Shown here piece after piece: positions 17,135 through 25,578 of a stretch of DNA of 64,000 nucleotides (position 1 is the stretch's first letter; the number at the start of each line of letters is the position of its first letter). The DNA is from Alphaproteobacteria bacterium (GTDB lineage Bacteria > Pseudomonadota > Alphaproteobacteria > Rhodobacterales > Rhodobacteraceae). The stretch spans positions 1-64,000 of the forward strand of contig JAUIIR010000012.1 of the NCBI GenBank assembly GCA_030431485.1, given 5' to 3'. Under the pieces are notes generated by a model. It was given only the letters and a program-made list of their open reading frames with translations. It was not told where the DNA came from and did no database searches. A program made the position numbers and the translations under genes.

Positions 17135-18439
17135 TTGACAAAATATCTTTGGATGGCAGCCATTTCGCTGCCTGTTGCACTATCTTTTTCAGTTGTTCCA
17201 AGCGCCGCACAAAACAGTTCTGTTCGCGAAGAAAGCCAAGGCATGGTCTTGCTGCGCGGGCTGCCGACACTGGAGACATCTCACAGCGTCGCGATTGTGG
17301 AGCTTGACCCCGAGTCAGAAAACTTTGGAGCAATCCTGAGCGAAGTCGATCAGCCCGACATGGCTGAACCATTTCATCACCTCTACTACAGTCCGAACGG
17401 CCGTCTTTACACGACCGGCCTCGATCCCGAATGCAGTCTGGCTGAAATCGGACTGGCGCGCGATGCAAGCGGTGCTCCGACCGTGACCGGTTTTGACTGC
17501 CTCGATACCGGCGGCCAGATGGTCGGAGAAGACATCATGTGGACGATGTCGAACGGCACAGAGTACATGTTCGTGACCTTCATGGGCGGCCTCGGCGGCG
17601 ACGATGGCGGCTCTGTCGGTGTGTTTGATACGCAGACAAACGAAGTCGTCAAAATCATCGAAGCCCGAAAAAGCCAGGTTGGTGACGGTGAACCCTACAT
17701 CATGTATCCCCACGGCATTTCCGCCTTCGAAGACCGGATGGTCGTGTCTTCGACAATTCACCCGGATCTTGCCACGGGTGTCGGAAACAGTGTGACAATC
17801 ATTGACCTCAACACGCTTGAGCCGATCCAGACCATCACGGTTGAAGCCGAAAAACCGATTGGTTTTCCGTCGTCACCCGTTGAAGTGCTTTTCGCGCGGC
17901 CCTCTATTCACCCAGACATCGAGCCGGCTGTTTTGGTGAACACAATGTTCGGGTTCGAAACCTGGTCGATCCCCTATGATGCCTCTTCAAAGTCATTTGG
18001 CGAGGCCGAGGTGATCTACTCGGGCGCTGCAAATGGGACTGCCGTGCCTCTGGAATTCTACGGCACCGAAGACGAACTCTTTATCAGTCACGCCTTGCCC
18101 GGCGTCGTGAAACGCTACGACATCTCGAAACTTCCCGAACTTGTTTCGAGCGGCCCGGATATCGTTGCCGATATCGGCGCGCATCACATGATCTTTTTCT
18201 CGTCCGCCTCAGGCCGCGAATTGATCGCCATTCAGAACAACCTTCTGAACCTGGGGAATGCCGCAGACAATGATCCGACGGACGTCGACTTTATCGCGGG
18301 AGTGAACGCACATACGATCACTGTTCACGATCTGGCGACCGGCGAACGACTTGGAACCATCGATTTCAAAGGCACCTACAACAAGGGCGTTGAAAATGTC
18401 GAAGCGCTCTTTGGTTCTGGCTTTGTCCATCACCACTAA
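17135..18439 (+). CDS. Secreted beta-propeller, selenium-binding/methanethiol-oxidase-like
   Basis: 434 residues. The start is taken as TTG 17135, because GGGAGG ends seven bases before it and a signal peptide follows at once (cleaved after SAAQ). ATG 17120 is in frame but overlaps that ribosome binding site. The mature part has propeller-like repeats: PFHHLYYSPNGRLYTTGL, YMFVTFMGGLGG, YPHGISAFEDRMVVSS, SVTIIDLNTLEPIQTI. The HH pair, ..TFMGG and PHG.. spacing resemble the SBP56/methanethiol oxidase superfamily, but identity is distant. It overlaps the di-heme gene by 44 bases. Methanethiol oxidase (MtoX) is a secreted copper enzyme known to sit beside a mauG gene, which fits this context. The C-terminus ends in three His. 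Confidence 0.55.
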   Translation: MTKYLWMAAISLPVALSFSVVPSAAQNSSVREESQGMVLLRGLPTLETSHSVAIVELDPESENFGAILSEVDQPDMAEPFHHLYYSPNGRLYTTGLDPECSLAEIGLARDASGAPTVTGFDCLDTGGQMVGEDIMWTMSNGTEYMFVTFMGGLGGDDGGSVGVFDTQTNEVVKIIEARKSQVGDGEPYIMYPHGISAFEDRMVVSSTIHPDLATGVGNSVTIIDLNTLEPIQTITVEAEKPIGFPSSPVEVLFARPSIHPDIEPAVLVNTMFGFETWSIPYDASSKSFGEAEVIYSGAANGTAVPLEFYGTEDELFISHALPGVVKRYDISKLPELVSSGPDIVADIGAHHMIFFSSASGRELIAIQNNLLNLGNAADNDPTDVDFIAGVNAHTITVHDLATGERLGTIDFKGTYNKGVENVEALFGSGFVHHH

Positions 18440-19571
18440 GGCGCGACACATCCTGGGGACCGTCAGCCGAGCGCTGGCGGCCCTCTTCATTTGCGCGGGG
18501 CTTGGCGGTCAGACGCTAACCGCAGGCACAAGTCCCCGACCGATCGAAGGCTTTGAGGCCCCGTTCGTGTTCGGAAGGTTCGCCATTCCAGCCGACAACC
18601 CTTTGACACAAGAAGCGTTTGAGCTGGGGCGTCGGCTTTTCTACGATCCAATTCTGTCTGGCGACAATTCAATGTCTTGCGCGTCCTGTCATGAGCAAGA
18701 GCGCGCGTTTACGGACGGGCGCGCGCTGGCGATCGGGCGTGACGGTGAAGAACTTGAATTCAACAGCATGTCTTTGGCGAACTTGCTGTGGGGACCGCAG
18801 CTCTTTTTTTGGGATGGTCGCAGTCCCAGCCTGGAACATCAGGTTCTTGAGCCACTTTTGAACCCTTTTGAGATGAACCAACCTCTGGACGCACTGGTTG
18901 CCGAACTCTCGGCTGATCCTGTGTACCCGGCGATGTTCGAGGCCGCATATGGTCGCCTGGACGAGCACAGTATCTCGCGCGCGCTCGCAACCTTTTTGCG
19001 CCTGCTGATTTCATCCGACAGCAAATATGACCGATACCTCTTGGGCGACGCTGTCCTGACGGATCAGGAAGAGCTGGGCCGAAAACTCTTCATGGCTCAT
19101 CCGGACGTCAAAACATCGCTTCGGGGCGGGAACTGCATTGATTGCCACAGTCAATTCGTGACGGCCGGGTTCAGTGATGGGTTCGACGGGTTCAGCAACA
19201 ATGGCCTCGATCCCGATGCCGATCTCAAGCCAGGCTTGGCGGCAACAACGAATTACGGCCCCGATTTCGGGAAATTCAAAGTTCCGAGCTTGCGGAATAT
19301 CGCAGTCACAGGTCCGTATATGCATGACGGCCGATTTGACACTCTCGAAGACGTCATGGCGCACTACAATCATGGCATCGTGCGCAGCAAGACACTGAGC
19401 CCCCTTATCCTTGAGGCAGACAATCTGGTTGCTGACCCCACCGCAGCCTTGGGTCTACGGCTGGAACAGCATGAAATTGATGCGATTATTGCCTTTCTAC
19501 ACACTCTGACCGATCAGACATTTTTAGATGATCCAGCGTTTTCAAACCCTTTCGAAGGAGAGCCCCGTTGA
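18396..19571 (+). CDS. MauG/MbnH-type di-heme cytochrome c peroxidase family protein
   Basis: 391 residues with a signal-like hydrophobic stretch (ALAALFICAGLGG) and two c-type heme sites: CASCH (near residue 88) and CIDCH (near residue 248). The C-terminal region has VPSLRNIAVTGPYMHDGRF. In MauG the Tyr of the matching PYMHDG segment is the unusual axial heme ligand, so this looks MauG/MbnH-like, not like an ordinary peroxidase that uses Met. Such enzymes make high-valent iron and oxidise tryptophan in a partner protein. ATG 18396 lies inside the upstream gene and is preceded by AAGGGCG. The next gene encodes the expected partner type, MbnP, overlapping by 4 bases. Confidence 0.82.
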   Translation: MSKRSLVLALSITTKARHILGTVSRALAALFICAGLGGQTLTAGTSPRPIEGFEAPFVFGRFAIPADNPLTQEAFELGRRLFYDPILSGDNSMSCASCHEQERAFTDGRALAIGRDGEELEFNSMSLANLLWGPQLFFWDGRSPSLEHQVLEPLLNPFEMNQPLDALVAELSADPVYPAMFEAAYGRLDEHSISRALATFLRLLISSDSKYDRYLLGDAVLTDQEELGRKLFMAHPDVKTSLRGGNCIDCHSQFVTAGFSDGFDGFSNNGLDPDADLKPGLAATTNYGPDFGKFKVPSLRNIAVTGPYMHDGRFDTLEDVMAHYNHGIVRSKTLSPLILEADNLVADPTAALGLRLEQHEIDAIIAFLHTLTDQTFLDDPAFSNPFEGEPR

Positions 19572-20302
19572 GAGGATCTGCTTTGCTCATGTCGGCGGCC
19601 TTGTGTGCTTCCGTCACCTTGTTCTGCCCGGCGCGCGTCGCAGCCGAAGACACCCGGCGGCTTGAGATCACCTTTGTCGCATCGTCCCAGGGCGCGCCCT
19701 TTGTCTTTGATGAGTTCGCCTATTCGGATCCTGTCGGTGGCGAGCCGGTCATGTTCCGGGACATCCGGTTTTATGCAAGTGGGCTGAAGCTGCGCAACGC
19801 GACCGAAGAGTTTGCCGAAGCCGACAGCTATCACTTGGTCCGTTTTGATGCGAGAAGCCCGACAGACAAGGTCGTTCTTGACAATGTCCCACTCGGCGAA
19901 ATCGACGAGATCGAGATGTCGATCGGTCTGGACCCAGAAGCGAATGGTTCGATCATGCCGCGCGGCGATCTTGATCCCAATAGCCGAATGGCCTGGAACT
20001 GGGAAATCGGCTACAAATTTCTGCTGGCCGAGGGCGCCCTCATGGTTGGTGACAAGCTGGAACCTCTTGTCTATCACGTCGGTTTCAATGAAAGCCTGAG
20101 AACCCTTCGGTTGCCCGTTTCAATTGGGAAAGAGGACATGTCTCTAACCCTGGACGTTGACGTTCTGGCTCTTTTTGCGGGCGTGAACACGATCGACATG
20201 TCTGCACTTCCAACGATCAAGATGAACCGAGCGGATGCCAGTATGCTGGCCGACAACTTCACGACGTTTGTGAACGTGAGATCGGACGAGGCACGCGATT
20301 GA
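19568..20302 (+). CDS. MbnP-family periplasmic copper-binding protein
   Basis: 244 residues with a signal peptide (about 1-26, ending RVAA). The family hallmark MAWNWEIGYKFLLAEG is at residues 141-156, with Trp143 and Trp145. In the characterised MbnP, the MbnH di-heme enzyme turns one tryptophan into kynurenine to build a copper site; which Trp would be the target here is not known. The start is TTG 19568, sharing TTGA with the stop of the MbnH-type gene, and AAGGAG lies eight bases upstream. No methanobactin precursor was seen nearby. Confidence 0.82.
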   Translation: MRGSALLMSAALCASVTLFCPARVAAEDTRRLEITFVASSQGAPFVFDEFAYSDPVGGEPVMFRDIRFYASGLKLRNATEEFAEADSYHLVRFDARSPTDKVVLDNVPLGEIDEIEMSIGLDPEANGSIMPRGDLDPNSRMAWNWEIGYKFLLAEGALMVGDKLEPLVYHVGFNESLRTLRLPVSIGKEDMSLTLDVDVLALFAGVNTIDMSALPTIKMNRADASMLADNFTTFVNVRSDEARD

Positions 20303-20765
20303 CAGGAACCTGAAACCGGCCTCCGGAGCTTGGGGACCGCCCCTGCTCTACCCCCTACCCTTGACCGCCGAAAGGTGCCGGGACGTCGAGTCTCTGGTCA
20401 ATGGCGCTCGTTGTCCAAAGCTGTTTGACCGCCCCACTTTCGATCTGTGGTCGGACGTGGAAAAACATCCTTGGCGCCGTGGACACGATCCAGGAATCGC
20501 TCGGAAAAACCCAATCAGAACAGCGATCTAAGCCGCGTCATACCGCCAAGTGCGAACACCCAGATTCGCCCAAGGATTTCGCAGATATTCGGGTCACAAG
20601 CCGAGCAAACAACAGAAAAAAAAATGTGCTCAGGATACCTTTCCCGGCAAGGAGGAAAGCTCATGCGCGCAGCATGGGACTGATGCTGACGCATCCCAGT
20701 GACAGTCTCGCGAACGACTGATCTTCTAAGGAAATAAGGGTGCGCACCTTCAAGGGAGGAACAGA
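20303..20765. other. Intergenic region before the branched-chain-type ABC operon
   Basis: About 460 bases with no convincing gene; the 106-residue frame at 20401-20721 has no domain or good start. It is less GC-rich near 20600-20640 and should hold the promoter of the importer operon. No clear operator was recognised. Confidence 0.4.
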
Positions 20766-22010
20766 ATGAAACACCTATTCACGACAGCGGCGGCTGTTCT
20801 TGCGCTCAGCGCCGGAAGCGCTTTTGCACAACAGTGTGGCGCAAATACCGGCGAGGCGGCCACGGGCGAGCCGATCAAGGTTGGCGGCATCTACGGCGAT
20901 GCGGCTCCGGGAGATTTCGGCACAGCGTCACGGACCGCTGATGCCTATTTCGACTGTGTGAACGCCAATGGTGGGATCCATGGTCGCCCGATTGAGTATC
21001 TGACCGAGAATGACCAGTGGAACCCGGAACTTGCAGCTCAGGCCGCGGCAAAACTGATCGACGACGAGGGCGTGGTGGCCATCGTCGGCAACGGGTCTTT
21101 CGTGGAAATGGCGGTCAATGCGCAGAAATACCAGGACAGCGGCATCATGGCGATGGCCTCTGCCTGTGCGGTGTCCGAGTGCTTTGAAAGCCCCAGCATA
21201 GTGTCCACCAACCAGGGGCCCCTGCCCTCTACCGTTGGTGCGGCGCAATACATGGTCGAGGAGCAGGGCGCGACGAATATCTCGTGCATCGGCCTGGCCA
21301 TTCCCAACGTTGGCCCCTGGTCTTGCGGCGCGATGGAAGCCTACATGGAGTCCAAGGGTTTGGCCGGCTCCAGCGTCCTGCTGAACCCGGCAGCGCCGGA
21401 TGTGAACTCTGGCCTGCTAGAGGCGATTGCCTCGGGTGCGGACAGCATTCTGGTCAACCTGCCGGGTGGTCTGGCGATTGCCTTCCTGAAGGCGGCGGAA
21501 GAGCAGGATCTGCGCGACGCCTTCACATGGTCGTCCTCGACCCCGATGTACGACCTGTCGATCCCGGCCGCGCTTGGCGACTACTGGAACAACGGTTCGA
21601 TCTTTGTGAACGCAGAGCTTGCGCCCTTCGATGATGGCGGCCCGGACAACCAGAACTGGAGCGCCGTGATGGACGCCTTTGACGATCAGAGCACGACGCG
21701 CGATACGTTCTCACAGTCTGGTTTCCTGACCGCGAACATCTTTGTCGACACGCTGTTGAAAATGGATCCGGCGGACGTGGACGACCGCGCCAAGGTGCGC
21801 GAGGCGATCGTGGCCATCAAGGGCTACGAGTCCGACCTGATGTGTGGACCTTATTATGTGGGCGAGTCTGACTTCCACATGCCGAACCACGCTGGACATA
21901 TGGTTGTCATCAAGGATGGCGGCTTTGAGGTTGTCCGCGACTGCTACGAATACGACAGCCCCTATTTCGAGAAGCACATCGCGCTCGAAAAAGAAATGGG
22001 CCTCCGCTGA
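20766..22010 (+). CDS. Branched-chain-type ABC transporter substrate-binding protein
   Basis: 414 residues with a signal peptide (cleaved after SAFAQ) and a periplasmic binding fold of the Leu/Ile/Val-binding class (IKVGGIYGDAAPGDFG, then DDEGVVAIVGNGSF). These proteins also bind amides, aromatic acids and other small organics. A GGAGG ribosome binding site precedes the ATG. Four Cys (three early and one late, as in LMCGPYY) could form disulfides. It heads the importer operon with permease, permease-ATPase fusion and ATPase genes. The substrate is not evident; the neighbouring GMC and kinase genes suggest an alcohol or phenolic compound. Confidence 0.92.
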   Translation: MKHLFTTAAAVLALSAGSAFAQQCGANTGEAATGEPIKVGGIYGDAAPGDFGTASRTADAYFDCVNANGGIHGRPIEYLTENDQWNPELAAQAAAKLIDDEGVVAIVGNGSFVEMAVNAQKYQDSGIMAMASACAVSECFESPSIVSTNQGPLPSTVGAAQYMVEEQGATNISCIGLAIPNVGPWSCGAMEAYMESKGLAGSSVLLNPAAPDVNSGLLEAIASGADSILVNLPGGLAIAFLKAAEEQDLRDAFTWSSSTPMYDLSIPAALGDYWNNGSIFVNAELAPFDDGGPDNQNWSAVMDAFDDQSTTRDTFSQSGFLTANIFVDTLLKMDPADVDDRAKVREAIVAIKGYESDLMCGPYYVGESDFHMPNHAGHMVVIKDGGFEVVRDCYEYDSPYFEKHIALEKEMGLR

Positions 22011-22022
22011 TCCTCCCGTCGG

Positions 22023-22042
22023 GGCCCGGCTTAGGCCGGGCC
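22023..22042 (+). terminator. Hairpin after the binding-protein gene (attenuator)
   Basis: A perfect 8-bp stem GGCCCGGC-TTAG-GCCGGGCC, 13 bases past the stop. Only two T follow. Typical of importer operons, it probably lets the binding protein be made in excess over the membrane genes. Confidence 0.75.
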
Positions 22043-22067
22043 TTGTACTTCAGACAATTGGTGCAAA

Positions 22068-23021
22068 ATGCAACGAGACACCATTCTCAATTGGGCGGTC
22101 CTGACCGTTGTACTGGTCGGAGCCGTTGTCTTTTTGACGTGGGGCAAACCGTTCCGTGTGTCGGGTCTGTTCATCATGTCGGGTCTTGCAATCGGCGCGC
22201 TTTACGCGCTTGGCGGGATCGGCATCGTGGTGCTGTACCGGGCCACGGGCGTGCTGAATTTCGCAAGCGGGGCCGCTGGGGCAGCGGGCGTCATGACGGC
22301 CTGGCAGTTCGGACAATGGGGCTTTCCCGCCCCGGTCGGTTGGGCTGTTGCCATCGTGATCGCCGCCGCAATTTCGGTAGGATACGGGCGTACGCTGGCA
22401 CCGATGCTGGCGTGGCGAGAGCCGATTGTGAAGGCTGTCGCGACGTTGGGCCTTGCCTTGATCGTCCTTGGAATAGTGAATTTTCTCTGGAACGACGATC
22501 CGCGCAGCATTGATCTGCCGACCGACAATCTGGCCGTGCGCATCATGGGGCTGCGCGTCACCGGTACACGCATTCTGGCCTTTGCGGCCTCAGTCGGGAT
22601 CGTCATCGCCATCACGCTCTACCTCAATCGGACGGTGATCGGGTTGCAGATGCGCTCGCTTGCCAATGACCGGGACCTGTCGGATCTGCTGGGCATTCCG
22701 ATCCTCAGGGTCGAGACCGTGGCCTGGGTCATCGCAGGCGTGATTGCTGGCTTTACCGGGCTGATGTTCGGCACGCTGATCCGGCTTGAGCCGACGCTGA
22801 TCACCTTCATGGTCATTCCCTCCATTGCGGCCGCGATTGCCGGTCGTCTGGATAACCTGTGGATTGTCCTTTTTGCCGGGCTGGCAATGGGGCTGATCGA
22901 ATCCCTGCTGACCCTGTCACAGACATTCAAAGGCGTGCGCCCGCTGGCGCCCTACGTGATTGCCGCTGCCGTTCTGATTTGGCAGCAACGCACGGTTCGC
23001 CTGACATTCGGGGGCAATTGA
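22068..23021 (+). CDS. Branched-chain-type ABC transporter permease (LivH-like)
   Basis: 317 residues with about eight to nine hydrophobic segments. LivH-type features are IGALYALGGIGIVVLYRATG near the N-terminus and the cytoplasmic loop with MRSLANDRDLSDLLGIP. The stop shares one base with the next start (TGATG), so translation is coupled to the fusion gene. Confidence 0.92.
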   Translation: MQRDTILNWAVLTVVLVGAVVFLTWGKPFRVSGLFIMSGLAIGALYALGGIGIVVLYRATGVLNFASGAAGAAGVMTAWQFGQWGFPAPVGWAVAIVIAAAISVGYGRTLAPMLAWREPIVKAVATLGLALIVLGIVNFLWNDDPRSIDLPTDNLAVRIMGLRVTGTRILAFAASVGIVIAITLYLNRTVIGLQMRSLANDRDLSDLLGIPILRVETVAWVIAGVIAGFTGLMFGTLIRLEPTLITFMVIPSIAAAIAGRLDNLWIVLFAGLAMGLIESLLTLSQTFKGVRPLAPYVIAAAVLIWQQRTVRLTFGGN

Positions 23022-24775
23022 TGGGCCAGTTCAGTCTTTTGAAGGGCATCAGCCCCTGGACCCTTGCGATCGCCATCGCAGCAGTCGTTGTCCTTCCAGC
23101 CACGTCCGGCGGGCAGTGGATCAAGATATTCACCTCGACCGCCTGCTTTACCCTGGCCATCGCCGGCATCGCTTTCATGTATGCACGACTTGGCATGGTG
23201 AACCTTGCGCAGATCGCGCTGATGGGGCTTGGCGGCTGGGTGACCTTGCGCCTGAACCACGCCTTCGCTCTGCCATTTGAGCTGAACGTGCTGCTTGGCG
23301 GTTTTGTGACGATGGTGTTTGGCGCGGTGCTGGCCATTCCTGCGCTGCGGATGCGGGGGCTTTACCTTGCGCTTGTGACGCTCATGGCGGCGGGCGCGCT
23401 TGAGATCGTCTTTGGCACCTACGGCTTCCCGAACGGGGGCGAGGGGTTCTGGGGCGTGCAAACCTCGCTCGCGGACAAGATGCGCCGCCCCGCGCTGGCG
23501 CAATCGGACGCGGCCTATCTGCGCTATGTGCTTGTCGTCGTGATCCTCGGCTTTTTGCTGATCGAGGCGCATCGGCGCACCGCGCCGGGCCGCGCCTGGG
23601 CGATGATCCGACGGTCCGAGGCCGCGGCAATGGCGGCGGGTGTGAACGTCACCCTCTACAAGACATGGGCCTTTGCCATTTCCGGACTCTTGGGCGGCAT
23701 CGCCGGGGGGCTTTTGGCTGGCAGCCTTGGCCTTTTGGATCCCGGCAGCTTCCGCGCGCCAGAGAGCATTCTGCTTTTCGCCCTCGCCGTTGTTGGTGGC
23801 GCGCGGTTCTGGCTGGGCGCCGTGATTGGCGCGGCGCTTTACCGTATCCTGCCTGCCCTGCTGAATGACTGGGGCCTCGATGCTGACCTGTCGTTTGTGA
23901 TTTTTGGCGCAGGGCTGCTGCACGCGGTGATCACCGCGCCGGACGGGATTGCGGGACAAATTCTGGCAGGGTTGAAACGCAAGGAAAAAGACGCGGTCCA
24001 AGTCACGCATGTGGACACAAACCAGATGAAGGCAGAGGCGCAAGGCGCTGCGCAACAAACGACGCAAGCGGCCGTGGAACTGAATGACGTCTCGGTTCAA
24101 TTCGGCGGCGTCAAGGCGCTGCAAAACATCTCTGCCCGGTTCGAACAGCCCATCACGGGCATCATTGGCCCCAATGGTGCGGGCAAGACGACCTTGATGA
24201 ATGTCTTTTCTGGCTTTGTGACCGCGCGCGGCACAGTGCAGATCGGGGATCTTGTCCTGACCGAGCTTGCCCCGTCAGGGCGCAGCCAGGCGGGCCTGCG
24301 CCGGTCCTTCCAGAAAGAGGAAATCGCCAATGATCTGAGCGTGCGGGACAACATCCTGGTGCAGCTCGACAGTATCGGGGGCAACAAGGATGACCTGGAC
24401 CGGGCCATCGCCTTTGTCGGCCTCTCTGGTATGGAAGACATCATGGGCGCAGAGCTCAACGCCTTTGAACGGAGGCTTGTCGATCTGGCGCGCTGCATCG
24501 TGGGTGATCCAAAGATCATCATGCTGGACGAACCCGCGGGCGGGCTGTCCAGCAGTGAGACAGACCGCCTGGGCGATCTGATCCTGCACCTGCCAGAGGT
24601 GACCAAGGCCAAGGTCCTTGTCATCGACCACGATGTCGACCTGATCAAACGGATTTGCGCGGAAACGCTGGTGCTGGACTTCGGTCAGATGGTCGCCTTT
24701 GGCCCGACCGAAGAGGTGCTGAACAATCCCAAGGTCAAGGCCGCCTATCTTGGCACTGCGGAAGAGGTTGTGTGA
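23021..24775 (+). CDS. Fused branched-chain-type permease (LivM) and ATPase (LivG)
   Basis: 584 residues. Residues 1 to about 320 form a LivM-like permease (YARLGMVNLAQIALMGLGGW; MRGLYLALVTLMAAG). After a linker rich in Gln/Ala, an ABC ATPase begins near residue 350, with Walker A GPNGAGKTT, Walker B IIMLDEPAGGL and H-loop VIDHDVD. The ABC signature is degenerate: LNAFERRLVDLARC stands where LSYGQ/GGQ is expected. The start is ATG 23021, overlapping the upstream stop. The next gene starts directly after this stop. Confidence 0.9.
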   Translation: MGQFSLLKGISPWTLAIAIAAVVVLPATSGGQWIKIFTSTACFTLAIAGIAFMYARLGMVNLAQIALMGLGGWVTLRLNHAFALPFELNVLLGGFVTMVFGAVLAIPALRMRGLYLALVTLMAAGALEIVFGTYGFPNGGEGFWGVQTSLADKMRRPALAQSDAAYLRYVLVVVILGFLLIEAHRRTAPGRAWAMIRRSEAAAMAAGVNVTLYKTWAFAISGLLGGIAGGLLAGSLGLLDPGSFRAPESILLFALAVVGGARFWLGAVIGAALYRILPALLNDWGLDADLSFVIFGAGLLHAVITAPDGIAGQILAGLKRKEKDAVQVTHVDTNQMKAEAQGAAQQTTQAAVELNDVSVQFGGVKALQNISARFEQPITGIIGPNGAGKTTLMNVFSGFVTARGTVQIGDLVLTELAPSGRSQAGLRRSFQKEEIANDLSVRDNILVQLDSIGGNKDDLDRAIAFVGLSGMEDIMGAELNAFERRLVDLARCIVGDPKIIMLDEPAGGLSSSETDRLGDLILHLPEVTKAKVLVIDHDVDLIKRICAETLVLDFGQMVAFGPTEEVLNNPKVKAAYLGTAEEVV

Positions 24776-25477
24776 ATGGGCTTGGTGATTGAACATCTTT
24801 CTGTTGAAGCGGACGGTCGCACCGTGGTGAAATCTGCAAGCCTGTCGGTCGAGGCCGGACAGATCGCCTGCGTTTTGGGGCCCAACGGCGCCGGGAAATC
24901 GGAACTGGTGCTGGGTGTCGCAGGCAAGCTTGTCAAATCGGCGGGCAGCGTGACCGTTGACGGCCAGGACATCAGCAAAGCCAAGCCCGCGCAGATCCGC
25001 GCGGCTGGCGTCGCCGCTGTGCCCGAGGGCCACCGCGTGCTGAGTGCGCTGAGCGTCGAAGACAATCTGCGCGCCGCAGCCTCCGGGTTGGACACCGACA
25101 CCGCTGAGCGGCTGGCCTTTGTCTATGACACCTTCCCGGAATTGGCAGAGCGCAAACCGCAGCGCGCGGGCAGCATGTCAGGCGGTCAGCAACAGATGCT
25201 TGCCATCGGCCACGCATTGATGGCCAAACCCAAGTACCTGCTGGTTGATGAGATGTCTCTGGGCCTTGCCCCTCTGATCGTTAAGCGTTTGGCAGGGATT
25301 GTTGCCAACCTTCGGGATCAGGGAACCGGGATCATCCTGATTGAGCAATTCACCGAAATGGCGCTTGGCCTGTCAGATACCGCCTTCGTCATGGTCCAGG
25401 GTGAGATGCGCTTTGACGGCGCGGCCTCGGAACTGGCGGGCAATCCCGACAAGCTGCATAACCTGTACCTGGGATAA
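24776..25477 (+). CDS. Branched-chain-type ABC transporter ATPase (LivF-like)
   Basis: 233 residues with Walker A GPNGAGKSE, Q-loop VPEGHRVL, signature SGGQQQMLAIGHAL, Walker B LLVDEMSLGL and H-loop EQFTE. It is a LivF-type subunit. Its signature motif is intact, so it could supply the functional signature that the fused LivG domain lacks in a heterodimer. It begins immediately after the fusion gene's stop. Confidence 0.93.
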   Translation: MGLVIEHLSVEADGRTVVKSASLSVEAGQIACVLGPNGAGKSELVLGVAGKLVKSAGSVTVDGQDISKAKPAQIRAAGVAAVPEGHRVLSALSVEDNLRAAASGLDTDTAERLAFVYDTFPELAERKPQRAGSMSGGQQQMLAIGHALMAKPKYLLVDEMSLGLAPLIVKRLAGIVANLRDQGTGIILIEQFTEMALGLSDTAFVMVQGEMRFDGAASELAGNPDKLHNLYLG

Positions 25478-25578
25478 TCAGGACCCTTTGGGCGTGTGTC
25501 CGACGCTCTCGGATTGCATGGCGTATTTGAGCACAGCGAAAGACAGCGTCTTGTGCGTCACGTCGAACGCAACGCGCT

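Noticed and set aside
20401-20721. Forward 106-residue frame before the branched-chain-type importer
   Set aside because: Low-complexity basic text with no domain, and it lies where the importer promoter must be.
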